From the NCBI GenBank assembly GCA_963734395.1, contig CAVTGY010000007.1, forward strand, positions 1,240,001-1,304,000: a DNA stretch of 64,000 bases, read 5' to 3'. A program made the translations under genes and the position numbers. Shown piece after piece: positions 49,404 to 58,256 of the stretch (its first letter is position 1; each line of letters begins with the position of its first letter). The DNA is from Bog-756 sp963734395. Its GTDB lineage: Bacteria; Actinomycetota; Acidimicrobiia; Acidimicrobiales; RAAP-2. Below the pieces are notes generated by a model. That model was not told the DNA's origin, made no database searches, and saw only the letters and a list, made by a program, of their open reading frames with translations.

Positions 49404-51326
49404 GTGTCCAACACCACGACCGACCCGACATCCCCCCAGTTGCTGGACCGCGTCGTCATTCGGTTCGCCGGAGATTCGGGAGACGGCATGCAGCTGGCCG
49501 GCGACCGATTCACCACCACGTCAGCGCTCCTGGGAAACGACCTGGCCACTTTCCCCGACTTCCCGGCGGAGATCCGGGCGCCTGCCGGGACGCTCGCGGG
49601 GGTGTCGGCGTATCAGGTGCACATTTCTGACCACGACATATCGACGCCGGGTGACTCGCCCAACGTACTGGTGGCCATGAATCCGGCCGCCCTCAAAGCC
49701 AACATCGACTCTCTTCCCAAAGGCGCCATCCTCATCGTCAACGTCGACGCCTTCGAGGAGCGGAACCTGGTCAAGGCCGGCTACGAAACCAGCCCGTTGG
49801 CCGATGGCTCCCTGTCCGCATACACCGTCTACGAGGTTCCGATGACCTCGATCACCACCGAGGTATCCAAGGACGCCGGGGTGAAGCCTCGGGACGCGGA
49901 GCGATCCAAGAACTTCTTCGCCCTGGGCCTGATCAGCTGGCTCTACACCCGGCCCATCGATGCCACCATCGAGTGGATCACCGAGAAATATGCCGGCAAG
50001 CCGCTGGTCATGGAGGCCAATCTCCGGGCTTTCAAGGCGGGGTTCCATTTCGGGGAGACCGCAGAGCTGTTCGAGTCCAACTATGAGGTGAAGCCGGCGA
50101 AGCTGGGACCGGGGGAGTACGTCAACATCACCGGAAACACCGCCACCGCCTGGGGTCTCATTGCCGCCTCCCAGCGAAGCGGACTGCCGTTGTTCCTGGG
50201 CACCTATCCGATCACCCCGGCATCCGACATCCTTCACGAACTGTCCAAGCACAAGCAGTTCGGGGTGAGGACCTTCCAGGCCGAAGATGAGATCTCCGGA
50301 ATCGGCGCCGCGTTGGGGGCGGCCTTCGGAGGGGCCCTGGGCGTCACTACCACCTCCGGGCCGGGCATCGACCTCAAATCGGAGACCGTGGGTCTCGCCA
50401 TCAGCCTGGAACTTCCGCTCCTGATCATCGATATCCAACGGGGAGGACCGTCCACCGGTCTACCCACCAAGACGGAACAAGCTGATCTGCTCCACGCCAT
50501 GTACGGCCGCCATGGCGAAGCTCCCCTCCCCATCGTTGCCGCCAGGACGCCTTCGCATTGCTTCGAGGCGACACTGGAGGCCGTCCGGCTCGCCGTCAAG
50601 TACCGCACGCCGGTCATCCTGCTGTCGGACGGCTACCTGGCCAATGGCGCCGAACCGTGGCGGCTGCCCGACCTCGACGATCTGCCCGACATCGACCCGG
50701 ATTTCGCGGTGGCTACCAATCACACCGATCCCGACGGCACGCAGGTGTTCTGGCCCTACATCCGTGACGACCAGACGCTGGCCCGACCCTGGGCCCCCCC
50801 GGGTGTGCCTGGCCTGGAACACCGCATCGGAGGCCTCGAGAAGGCGGACGGTTCGGGCAACGTCGCCTACGACGGTCCCAACCACGAGAGGATGACCCGT
50901 CTGCGGGCGGCCAAGATCGCCGGCATCGCCCACGACATCCCCCCGACCGAGGTCGACGACCAGGAAGGCGCCGAGGTGCTGGTCATCGGCTGGGGCTCGA
51001 CCTACGGAGCCATCGCCGCCGGGGTGCAACGGGTCAGGGCCCGAGGTCACCACGTGGCCCAGGCCCATCTCGTCCACCTCAACCCGTTTCCTGCCGACCT
51101 GGGCGAGGTGTTGCGCCGCTACAAGCGGGTCCTGGTCCCCGAAGTCAACCTCGGCCAGCTCAGCCGGCTCTTGCGCGCCGAGTACCTGGTGGATGCCATC
51201 TCGTTCACCCAGGTCCAAGGGATTCCCTTCCGGGCGGCGGCGATGGAGGCCGCCATCCTCCAACAGATAGAGGGATCCGACGAGGTCCTGGTGGGGTCCA
51301 CCGCTTCGGTGAAGGCGGCCGGCTGA
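49404..51326 (+). CDS. korA: 2-oxoacid:ferredoxin oxidoreductase, fused gamma-alpha subunit (KorA type)
   Basis: With KorB oxidises 2-oxoglutarate to succinyl-CoA using ferredoxin, replacing or supplementing 2-oxoglutarate dehydrogenase. Residues 1-200 form the gamma domain (RFAGDSGDGMQLAGDRFTT, RNLVKAGY). From about 240 the alpha domain follows with FLGTYPITPASDILHEL, TTTSGPGIDLKSETVGLA and DIQRGGPSTGLPTKTEQ. There are 640 residues. A GAAGAGGAGC ribosome-binding site precedes GTG 49404. The 2-oxoglutarate preference is inferred from similarity to the mycobacterial KorAB, which has the same fused layout. Confidence 0.92.
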   Translation: MSNTTTDPTSPQLLDRVVIRFAGDSGDGMQLAGDRFTTTSALLGNDLATFPDFPAEIRAPAGTLAGVSAYQVHISDHDISTPGDSPNVLVAMNPAALKANIDSLPKGAILIVNVDAFEERNLVKAGYETSPLADGSLSAYTVYEVPMTSITTEVSKDAGVKPRDAERSKNFFALGLISWLYTRPIDATIEWITEKYAGKPLVMEANLRAFKAGFHFGETAELFESNYEVKPAKLGPGEYVNITGNTATAWGLIAASQRSGLPLFLGTYPITPASDILHELSKHKQFGVRTFQAEDEISGIGAALGAAFGGALGVTTTSGPGIDLKSETVGLAISLELPLLIIDIQRGGPSTGLPTKTEQADLLHAMYGRHGEAPLPIVAARTPSHCFEATLEAVRLAVKYRTPVILLSDGYLANGAEPWRLPDLDDLPDIDPDFAVATNHTDPDGTQVFWPYIRDDQTLARPWAPPGVPGLEHRIGGLEKADGSGNVAYDGPNHERMTRLRAAKIAGIAHDIPPTEVDDQEGAEVLVIGWGSTYGAIAAGVQRVRARGHHVAQAHLVHLNPFPADLGEVLRRYKRVLVPEVNLGQLSRLLRAEYLVDAISFTQVQGIPFRAAAMEAAILQQIEGSDEVLVGSTASVKAAG

Positions 51327-52372
51327 TGACCGATCTCGCTGACGCCGGGGAGACCACCACGTCGATCCCGGTGACCACTCGTAAGGACTGGTCTTCTGAC
51401 CAGGAGGTCCGGTGGTGCCCAGGGTGCGGGGACTACTCGATCCTGGCCGCCGTGCAGATGCTGATGCCCGAGCTCGGCGTACGCCGGGAGACCACCGTCT
51501 TCCTGTCCGGCATCGGCTGCGCCGCCCGGTTCCCCTACTACATGAATACCTACGGTCTTCACTCCATTCATGGCCGGGCCCCGGCCCTCGCCACCGGGTT
51601 GGCCACAACCCGGCCCGACCTCGACGTCTGGGTTGTCACCGGTGACGGCGATGCACTGTCGATCGGCGGCAACCACCTCATCCACGCCCTGCGTCGCAAT
51701 GTCAACATCACAATTCTGCTGTTCAACAACCAGATCTACGGCTTGACCAAAGGCCAATACTCACCCACCTCCGAGGTGGCCAAGGTGACCAAATCGACTC
51801 CATTCGGGTCGCTGGAGCAGCCGTTCAACCCCCTGAGCCTGGCCCTGGGCGCCGAGGCCGGATTCGTCGCTCGCACGCACGACATGGATCGCAAGCACAT
51901 GATGGAGGTCTTCCGAAGGGCCCACGCCTACCGGGGAGCGTCCTTCGTGGAGATCTATCAGAACTGCAACGTTTTCAACGACGGTGCATTCGAGCAGATC
52001 ACCGGGAAGGAGCATCGGGCCGACATGTTGATCCCGCTGGTCCACGGAGAGCCCATCCGATTCGGCGCTGAAAGCCAACACGGAGTCGTGCTCCGGCGCG
52101 ACGGCTCGATCGACGTTGTCGAAGTCGACGATGTGGGCGCATCGGAACTGCTTGTCCATGACGAGCACCGCGACAATCCCGGGCTCGCCTTCCAGCTGAG
52201 CCGGCTGTCCCGGGGGCCGTACGAACCCACGCCGATCGGGGTGTTCCGAGACGTCGAGCGGCCCGACTATGGAGCGGAAATGTCCCGCCAGATCGACGAC
52301 GCCATTGCCCGGCGCGGTGCCGGCGATCTCCACGCATTGCTCCGGTCGGGATCGTCGTGGACCGTCGAGTAG
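51326..52372 (+). CDS. korB: 2-oxoacid:ferredoxin oxidoreductase beta subunit (KorB)
   Basis: Thiamine-diphosphate subunit. It shows WCPGCGDYSILAAVQ near residue 32 (metal or cluster cysteines), FLSGIGCAARFPYYMNTYG, HGRAPALATGLATTRPDL, and the TPP motif GDGDALSIGGNHLIHALRRN ending in NNQIYGLTKGQYSPTS. There are 348 residues. The ATG overlaps the korA stop by one base, so the pair is made in equal amounts. Confidence 0.93.
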   Translation: MTDLADAGETTTSIPVTTRKDWSSDQEVRWCPGCGDYSILAAVQMLMPELGVRRETTVFLSGIGCAARFPYYMNTYGLHSIHGRAPALATGLATTRPDLDVWVVTGDGDALSIGGNHLIHALRRNVNITILLFNNQIYGLTKGQYSPTSEVAKVTKSTPFGSLEQPFNPLSLALGAEAGFVARTHDMDRKHMMEVFRRAHAYRGASFVEIYQNCNVFNDGAFEQITGKEHRADMLIPLVHGEPIRFGAESQHGVVLRRDGSIDVVEVDDVGASELLVHDEHRDNPGLAFQLSRLSRGPYEPTPIGVFRDVERPDYGAEMSRQIDDAIARRGAGDLHALLRSGSSWTVE

Positions 52373-52420
52373 TCAAGGGCTGACCGGACCGTACGACAGC
52401 CAGGGGTAGTTCGGGCTCCC

Positions 52421-52963
52421 GTGACCATGTTCGTGGCGATGTTGCGGAGCATCAACGTCGGCGGTCGCAACCGGGTGGCAATGGCCGACCTCCGCGATGT
52501 TGCCGGCTCACTGGGATACAGAGACGTGTCCACCTACGTGCAGAGCGGGAACCTCCTGTTCACCGGATCGGGTTCGCCGGCGGCAGTTGGCCGAGCCATC
52601 GAGGAGCGGATTGCTTCTGACCTGGGCCTGACCGTGCCCGTCGTGGTGAGAACCAAGCTGCAACTCGGCCGGGTCCTGCGGGAAAATCCGTTTGCACACG
52701 CAGACCTCGACGAAAAAAAGGTGCACGTAACCTTTCTCGCCGATCGGCCGAATGCCCACAAGGTCGCCCAGCTGCAAGAACGTGCCGGTCAGTTCGGGAA
52801 GGACCGGTTCGAGGTGATCGGAAGCCACGTCTATCTCCACTGTCCGGGTGGCTACGGGGAGACCAAGCTCAACAACTCCTACCTCGAGGGGCGTCTGGGC
52901 GTGACCGCCACCACCCGGAATTGGCGAACAGTGACCACGTTGGCCGCCATGGCCATGCAATAG
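52421..52963 (+). CDS. DUF1697 family protein
   Basis: A 180-residue protein beginning MFVAMLRSINVGGRNRVAM, then STYVQSGNLLFTGSG, HVTFLADRPN and a C-terminal GGYGETKLNNSYLE with ATTRNWRTVTTLA. This is the complete DUF1697 pattern; function is unknown, and the fold is thought to be ferredoxin-like. The start is GTG 52421 or ATG 52427. It follows korB by 48 bases without an obvious link. Confidence 0.85.
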   Translation: MTMFVAMLRSINVGGRNRVAMADLRDVAGSLGYRDVSTYVQSGNLLFTGSGSPAAVGRAIEERIASDLGLTVPVVVRTKLQLGRVLRENPFAHADLDEKKVHVTFLADRPNAHKVAQLQERAGQFGKDRFEVIGSHVYLHCPGGYGETKLNNSYLEGRLGVTATTRNWRTVTTLAAMAMQ

Positions 52964-53000
52964 GACCCACGGGGACGCACCACACGGAGGTGGATGCGGG

Positions 53001-53378
53001 TCATCCGGCCGGGCCGACCCTCCTCGCTCGTCTCGACTTCCTGCCGACGACCACCGCTCCGAGGAGGGCGATTCCGAGGGAGACGACCAGGATGGGAAAG
53101 GAGATGACCGCCCTGTCGTCGGTTGCCGACTGGCAGGCGTCAACGAACGCAAACCACTGGGTCCGGCCCGCTCTGTCGGCGGCCGGGGGCTCCGGGCCTG
53201 CTCCTATGGTGACCGGGTCGAACAGGGCGACGATGGGTGCCTCCGAGCCTTGTCCCGGTCCACAGGTGCCACCGGCCACCGGTGGCAATGCCACCAGCAG
53301 ACTGGTGATGGCAAAGGCGGCGCCCGCCAGTCCCACACAGACCAGGAGCAACCTGATCCCTGCCCGATCTCCGTTCAC
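53001..53378 (-). CDS. small two-helix membrane protein
   Basis: The 125 residues have a hydrophobic helix near residues 9-33 (LLLVCVGLAGAAFAITSLLV), an extracytoplasmic loop of about 50 residues with two cysteines (GGTCGPGQG and VDACQSA) that could pair, a second helix near 92-112 (FPILVVSLGIALLGAVVV) and a basic cytoplasmic tail RKSRRARR. It resembles no family I know. The GTG start is supported by TACCAT eight bases upstream. Confidence 0.68.
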   Translation of the reverse strand: MNGDRAGIRLLLVCVGLAGAAFAITSLLVALPPVAGGTCGPGQGSEAPIVALFDPVTIGAGPEPPAADRAGRTQWFAFVDACQSATDDRAVISFPILVVSLGIALLGAVVVGRKSRRARRVGPAG

Positions 53379-53386
53379 GTGGTCCG

Positions 53387-53392
53387 ATGGTA
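53387..53392 (-). promoter_or_regulatory. -10 element TACCAT, leaderless spacing
   Basis: On the minus strand TACCAT ends eight bases before GTG 53378, with no appreciable Shine-Dalgarno match between. Confidence 0.5.
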
Positions 53393-53432
53393 GAGGGAGA
53401 CGGGCCGCAGTGAAACGCGGGTGGCGGCGAGC

Positions 53433-54684
53433 TCAGCGAGCACCCGGTCCCGAGTAGGTGGCGTAGTCACCGTCGCTGTTCATGATCATGCAGAACTGTA
53501 CCGAGGGACAGGTCACCGAGGTCCCGATCCCCGGGTACTCGCTGGCGGCGGGTATGACTTGCTGCGGCGCCGACCATACGGTTCCGTTCCATTGCACGAC
53601 GGCCCCGCCCTGGTCGGTGGCTACACAGAACGAGGGGGAGGCACAGGAGATCGCGTCGAGCCCGCCGCGTGGGTCGATGTTCTGTTGGGGGGACCATCCT
53701 GATCCGCCGATGCGCAACGACACCCCGGTACCGTTCACGATCAGGCATTGGCTTGTGGGCAGACAGGAGATGGCCGTGCCCGATGATGCCGACAGTGACG
53801 ATGACGTCCATGGAGACGGCTCCTGAGTCCAGGAAGATCCGTTCCAGTCGAGCACCGATGTGCCGACTACCGCTGTGCAGGACGAGCTGGTCGGACACGA
53901 GATTCCCACACGACCGGACTGATAGAGCGACACCGTCGAGCCATTGGCGCCGGCAGGCTCGCCGAAGGACTGGGAGGCCGACCAAACTGCCGTTGCGCAA
54001 CGTGTAGGTGTGGCCGGTGTTGTCCACCATGCCGCACAGAGCAGGCGATGGGCAGGAAACGGCGGTGGATTGGGAATCGGGACTTCCGTTGCCGGGGTCC
54101 GACGGATTCGGGGGAAGCACGGGTGCCGACGGGATGGGGCTCGGCGCTGACCAGTCGGTACCGTTACCCTCGCTCAGGTGACCCGATCCGTCGACGATCA
54201 CGCAGGACGGTCCGGACGTGCAGCTGATGGCGGGAAGTACCGGTGCGGACACCGTCGCACCGGCAGGCGCCGGGTAGTACACCGACGGATCCGACCATGC
54301 GGCACCGTCCCAGGAGACCGCCACCCCGGACCCCGAGGTCTGGGAGGTGCCACTGCCGCTGGCACCACCGCCGGAGGCCACGCAGAAGGTGTCAGAGATG
54401 CAGGAGACCGAAGTGAAGCCTCCACCAGGGGGCAGGGTCGTCAGCGAAATGCTCCACCCTGGCGTCAGGGGGGCGGGGATCGGCACGGTGGTGGGGATGG
54501 CGGAGGGGGCCCCGGTGGTGGTCGGCGCCGGAGCTACGACCCTGGTGGTGGGGGTGGGCCGGGGGGGCGGCAGTGTCACCTTGTGGGCAACCGCGGGCGC
54601 CGTCGAGGCCGATCCGGAGCAGCCGCAGACGGCCGGTATCAGCAGGGCGGCGCCCAGTCCCACAGCCAATCGCCTCGGAGCCAC
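53433..54684 (-). CDS. lipoprotein with seven Cys-pair repeats, likely beta-propeller, frame-disrupted
   Basis: Exported protein. The N-terminus APRRLAVGLGAALLIPAVCGC is followed by a Pro/Thr-rich spacer, then seven repeats of about 45 residues. Each has an SC-x4-6-C pair (for example SCISDTFC, SCTSGPSC, SCPSPALC, SCPTSSSC, SCLPTSQC, SCASPSFC, TCPSVQFC) and, downstream in the repeat, a W-containing strand such as WDGAAWSDP or WNGTVWSAP. Seven such units suggest a seven-bladed propeller with one disulfide per blade (inference). The frame breaks at about 53985, where one extra base splits NGS from WSASQSFG. GTG 54684 has AAGGGGG upstream; ATG 54717 is an alternative. Confidence 0.78.
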
Positions 54685-54848
54685 ATGCCCCCTTCGTCCG
54701 GGATCGTCTTGCCCCATCGGGTTGACCGACGCCAAAGCGTACCGGCCGGAACCGGGCGAATCGGGAACCATGAGCCATCACCCGGCCCAGCCGTTGGCAG
54801 CCTCTCCGATGCAGGAGCCTCACCAATGACCGGAATCGACCGCCTGCC

Positions 54849-56062
54849 TCAGTTGTCTCGACCCACCAGCGTCCGGAAGACCATTCCCGTGCGTGGTTTG
54901 GGGTGGAAGTAGGTGCTCTTCGGTGGCATTCGTCTTCCCGCATGGGCCCACTCGGCGATCTGATCGACCGAAACCGGGCGCAGCATGATCACTGCCTGGG
55001 CCTGCTCGGCCGTCACCGCGCCGATCGCGGCAGCCCACGAATTGAAGAACTCGAGCGTGTGATCGGGCAGCTCGGCGATGACCAGAGCGACCATCGAGGA
55101 GTCGAGGTCGGCTCCAGCTGCCTCCTCGGTCCCGTCCTTGGGGGTCAGCAACCAGGCGCCCGAGGGCATCACCAGGGCCAACGCCGCCGGATTCTCCCAG
55201 CGCTCCGGTGGTGCGATCATCGAAATCGCCGGCGCGGGTCACGTCGAACCAGGAGGAGAAGGCATCCACCAGGTCGAGTCCGTCGGGGAGCCCGGAAAGG
55301 CCGCGGTGAATCGGTCCCACTTCGAGCTCGTCTTCGGCCAACTCGACCACCAGCGCCATGACCGAGTCGGCACCGCCGTGCTGACCGCTCTGCCCTTCAC
55401 CCGGTCCTGCCTCCTTGCGATAGGTCAGTGCGGTCTCATATCGGTGATGACCGTCGGCGATCACCACCGGGGCGGTTCCCAACGTCTCTTGTACGGCGCG
55501 GATGATCGAGGGCTCCTCGATCGTCCACAGTTCGTGGCGAACCCCGTCGTCATCGGTCGCTGACGCATCCGGCGCGCCGTCCCGCACGAAGGTCTTGGTC
55601 AGTCCGGCACTCAGCGACAGGCCCCAGATCGGTGAGAGATTGGCCTCGGTCGCTCTCATCAGCTCGAGCCGGTCACTCTTGGCTTTGGGCAGGGTCTGCT
55701 CGTGGGGGAGGATCTCGCCGGTGCTCTGTTCGTCGATCCCCAGGGCGCCGATCACACCGTTGGTGGCGTGCCCGTTCGGCGAGGTCATCCGGTAGGCATA
55801 GAAGGACGGCTTCCGGGTCCTGGAGGAGGATGCCTTCGTCCTGCCATTGCTCGAGCAGGCAGGCCGCGTTGGCGTAACGGTCCAGCTCGGCGCGATGGTC
55901 GGGCTCGGGGACATCGATTCTGACCACGTTGAGGCTGTGCCGGTCGGCCAACGCTTCCCGCTCCGGGGGTCCGATCACGTCGTAGGGGGGTGCGACGACC
56001 ATGGAGAGATCGACCCGGGCGGTGTCGTAGCGGAGCCCGGCGAAGGGTTCGAATCGAGGCAT
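54849..56062 (-). CDS. DUF1015 family protein, doubly frame-disrupted
   Basis: Starts PRFEPFAGLRYDTARVDL followed by VVAPPYDVI, the standard DUF1015 opening. The conserved IADGHHRYETALTYR lies in the middle and PPERWENPAALALV after it. The end KSTYFHPKPRTGMVF is also typical. Function is uncertain: members are conserved in bacteria and some occur near serine-metabolism genes. One base must be dropped near 55811 (to give DPEPSFYAYRMTSPNGH) and one near 55222 (to give GDFMIAPPERW) to read a single protein of about 404 residues. Confidence 0.85.
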
Positions 56063-56109
56063 GGCCAACTGCGTATCACATCGTCGCATCCCGGTCGTAA
56101 CCGGGGTGA

Positions 56110-56199
56110 TCAGGCGTACCCGGCGACGGCCGACGGCACCAGGAGCAGGAGCACCAGACCCAGGGCAATGATCCGACCGACCCGCCTGATGTCCTGCAT
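56110..56199 (-). CDS. candidate 29-residue single-helix membrane peptide
   Basis: ATG 56199 to TGA 56110 reads a short basic head MQDIRRVGR and then a hydrophobic helix IIALGLVLLLLVPSAVAGYA. It sits in the 152-base gap between the MFS stop and the DUF1015 start, 15 bases after the MFS stop on the same strand. The head-plus-helix layout is typical of real small membrane proteins, but chance cannot be excluded at this length, and I see no ribosome-binding site. Confidence 0.4.
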   Translation of the reverse strand: MQDIRRVGRIIALGLVLLLLVPSAVAGYA

Positions 56200-56214
56200 C
56201 AACGCCGGTTCGCC

Positions 56215-57453
56215 CTAGGTCGATGACGGTGCACGGCGGCTCACCGTGGATCTGCCAGGGTGGAGCGCGTTCCTCATCCGAACGCCCTCGCTGACCGCCC
56301 AAACCACCAGTGCGGCACCGGAGAAGGACACGCCGAGCAGGACCACGGCTGGCCACCCGCCGGCGCCATAGGCGATTCCCGTGGCGGCCGATCCGATAGC
56401 ACCACCGATGAAATAGGTGACCATGTAGCCGGTGTTCAATCTCGAACGTGCCGAGGGGTCGATGGCGAAGATCAACTGCTGATTCTGGATGTGCACGGCC
56501 TGGATACCCAGGTCGGCGAGCACGATACCGGCAACCAGGGCCCACAGGTGGTGCGTGCCGAGGCCGAGCAGGGCCATCGACCCGACGACGAGGGCGAGCG
56601 ACGTGCCGGTCACCCAGCGCTCGAGGCCCCGATCGGCCAGGCGGCCACTGAAGGAGGCAGCCAGGGCACCCGCGGCGCCAAGCAACCCGAACAGGCCGAT
56701 CACCGCTTCGCGGTAGTGGTAGGGAGAGGCGACCAGCAAGAAGGCCAGGCTGGTCCAGATCACATTGAACGTTGCGAACACCAAGCCGCCGATGGCAGAC
56801 CGCAAGCGGAGCAGGGGCTGGGTGCGCATCAGGTGAACAACTGATGCGAGCAGTTGCGAGTAGGCGAGGGTCGGCCGACTTCGCTCGTCCGGCAGCCGTC
56901 GATTGAGTACGCCGGCGAGAGCCAACACCACCGCGCCGGCGACAACGTATACGGCGCGCCAACCGGCGGCTTCGGCGATCACCCCGGAGAAGGCGCGCGC
57001 CAAAAGGATCCCCAGAAGCAGGCCGCTCATCACCGTGCCCACCACCCGTCCCCGCTGTTGATCGGTCGCCAGCTCGGCGGCGTAGGGCACCAGTATCTGT
57101 GCTGCCACCGAACACAGGCCGGCGATGGAGACGGCTACCAGAAGAACGACGAGGTCCGGCGCGGCTGCCCCCACCAAGAGCGCGCCGGCCGCCACCAACA
57201 GGATTGCCGGAACCAAGCGGCGCCGGATCAGGATGTCTCCCAGGGGAACGATGAGCGCCAGACCCACTCCGTAGCCGACTTGAGCGGCGGTGACTACCAA
57301 CGCGGTGGCGCCGGCGCCTGCGTGCAGATCCCGCGAGATCAACGGGAGGAGGGGTTGGGCGTAGTAGAGATTGGCGGCGGAAATTCCACAGGCGACGGCG
57401 AACATCGCCACCATCCCCGTGGTCATCGTGGGGTTGGGCCGGGGTGGGGGCAT
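56215..57453 (-). CDS. MFS transporter, arabinose-efflux/YnfM-like
   Basis: About 412 residues with twelve hydrophobic segments: GMVAMFAVACGISAANLYYAQPLLP (in parts) opens helix 1, VPLGDILIRRRLVP is the loop 2-3 motif, and GRLADRGLERW the matching loop in the second half. Drug or sugar efflux is typical for relatives; the substrate is unknown. The start ATG 57453 is chosen over in-frame GTG 57474 because it overlaps the stop of a leaderless 12-codon ORF (TGATG), implying coupled translation. Confidence 0.82.
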   Translation of the reverse strand: MPPPRPNPTMTTGMVAMFAVACGISAANLYYAQPLLPLISRDLHAGAGATALVVTAAQVGYGVGLALIVPLGDILIRRRLVPAILLVAAGALLVGAAAPDLVVLLVAVSIAGLCSVAAQILVPYAAELATDQQRGRVVGTVMSGLLLGILLARAFSGVIAEAAGWRAVYVVAGAVVLALAGVLNRRLPDERSRPTLAYSQLLASVVHLMRTQPLLRLRSAIGGLVFATFNVIWTSLAFLLVASPYHYREAVIGLFGLLGAAGALAASFSGRLADRGLERWVTGTSLALVVGSMALLGLGTHHLWALVAGIVLADLGIQAVHIQNQQLIFAIDPSARSRLNTGYMVTYFIGGAIGSAATGIAYGAGGWPAVVLLGVSFSGAALVVWAVSEGVRMRNALHPGRSTVSRRAPSST

Positions 57454-57491
57454 CAGGGCCGATCGGCTGACCACGGCGCACCAGGTGACAT
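57453..57491 (-). CDS. leaderless 12-codon upstream ORF coupled to the MFS gene
   Basis: ATG 57491 through TGA encodes MSPGAPWSADRP. A TAGCAT hexamer ends seven bases upstream, the exact geometry seen at twelve other genes here. The stop overlaps the MFS ATG as TGATG. It is probably a device that delivers ribosomes to a gene lacking its own ribosome-binding site. No run of regulatory codons is apparent. Confidence 0.5.
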   Translation of the reverse strand: MSPGAPWSADRP

Positions 57492-57498
57492 CCGAGCC

Positions 57499-57504
57499 AT
57501 GCTA
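57499..57504 (-). promoter_or_regulatory. -10 element TAGCAT of the leader ORF / MFS transcript
   Basis: On the minus strand TAGCAT ends seven bases before ATG 57491. It is about 90 bases from the facing pgsA -10 element, so the two promoters are divergent. Confidence 0.5.
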
Positions 57505-57590
57505 GGAGGGAGGCACCGAGCGCGCCGGGCCAGATCGGGCGTGGAACTGGTGGTCACGACATTGGTTCCCGCCGCTACCGACCCTCCTCG

Positions 57591-57596
57591 TAGACT
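57591..57596 (+). promoter_or_regulatory. -10 element TAGACT of pgsA, leaderless spacing
   Basis: TAGACT ends six bases before GTG 57603. Confidence 0.52.
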
Positions 57597-57602
57597 CAGG
57601 CC

Positions 57603-58256
57603 GTGAGGAGTATCGGCGAGAAGACCAGGGGGAGCTCGATCGCTGACCCGACCACCGCTGAGGAAGAGGGTCTCGACCGGATCGCAACCGTTCCCAATGC
57701 GATCACCTTGGTGCGGCTGGCATGCATCCCGTTGTTCTTGTGGCTGCTGTTCGGAGTGGGCCATCAGAGCGAAGCGGCCGTCCTGTTGGCGGTCCTCGGC
57801 GCGACCGACTGGGTTGACGGTTTCGTTGCCCGCCGGTTCCGACAGGTCTCTACGCTCGGGAAGGTGCTCGATCCGGTGGCTGATCGGGTCCTGGTGGTCA
57901 CCGCAGTCATCGCCATCATCGTCTACGGGGCGGTGCCGCTCTGGTTCGGAATTGCCACGCTGGCCCGAGAGGTGGTGGTGTCAGGGGCGGTGCTCCTGCT
58001 GGCGTCGCTGGGGGCGACCCGGATCGACGTGCTCTGGGTGGGCAAGGCCGGTACCTTCGCCCTGATGTTCTCGTATCCGGCATTCCTTCTCGGTTATGGC
58101 ACCGCTGATTGGCAGGATCCGATCCGAGCCATCGCATGGATCACCGGCATCATCGGGCTCACGCTGGCGTGGATTGCCGCCGGTTCCTACATCCCCGTGG
58201 CCCGCAAGGCGTTGGCCGAAGGCCAGCGGTCGCGGGTGCAAAAGGGGGATTCATGA
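57603..58256 (+). CDS. pgsA: CDP-alcohol phosphatidyltransferase (PgsA-like)
   Basis: Integral membrane enzyme of phospholipid synthesis, most like CDP-diacylglycerol-glycerol-3-phosphate 3-phosphatidyltransferase. The catalytic motif is complete: DWVDGFVARRF, then G-x3-D-P-x2-D in LGKVLDPVADR (four Asp residues binding metal and CDP). Hydrophobic segments flank it (LACIPLFLWLLFGV, VLVVTAVIAIIVYG, LALTWIAAGSYI-like end). There are 217 residues with a polar 25-residue N-terminus. The exact alcohol substrate is uncertain. The stop overlaps the next gene's ATG. Confidence 0.85.
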   Translation: MRSIGEKTRGSSIADPTTAEEEGLDRIATVPNAITLVRLACIPLFLWLLFGVGHQSEAAVLLAVLGATDWVDGFVARRFRQVSTLGKVLDPVADRVLVVTAVIAIIVYGAVPLWFGIATLAREVVVSGAVLLLASLGATRIDVLWVGKAGTFALMFSYPAFLLGYGTADWQDPIRAIAWITGIIGLTLAWIAAGSYIPVARKALAEGQRSRVQKGDS

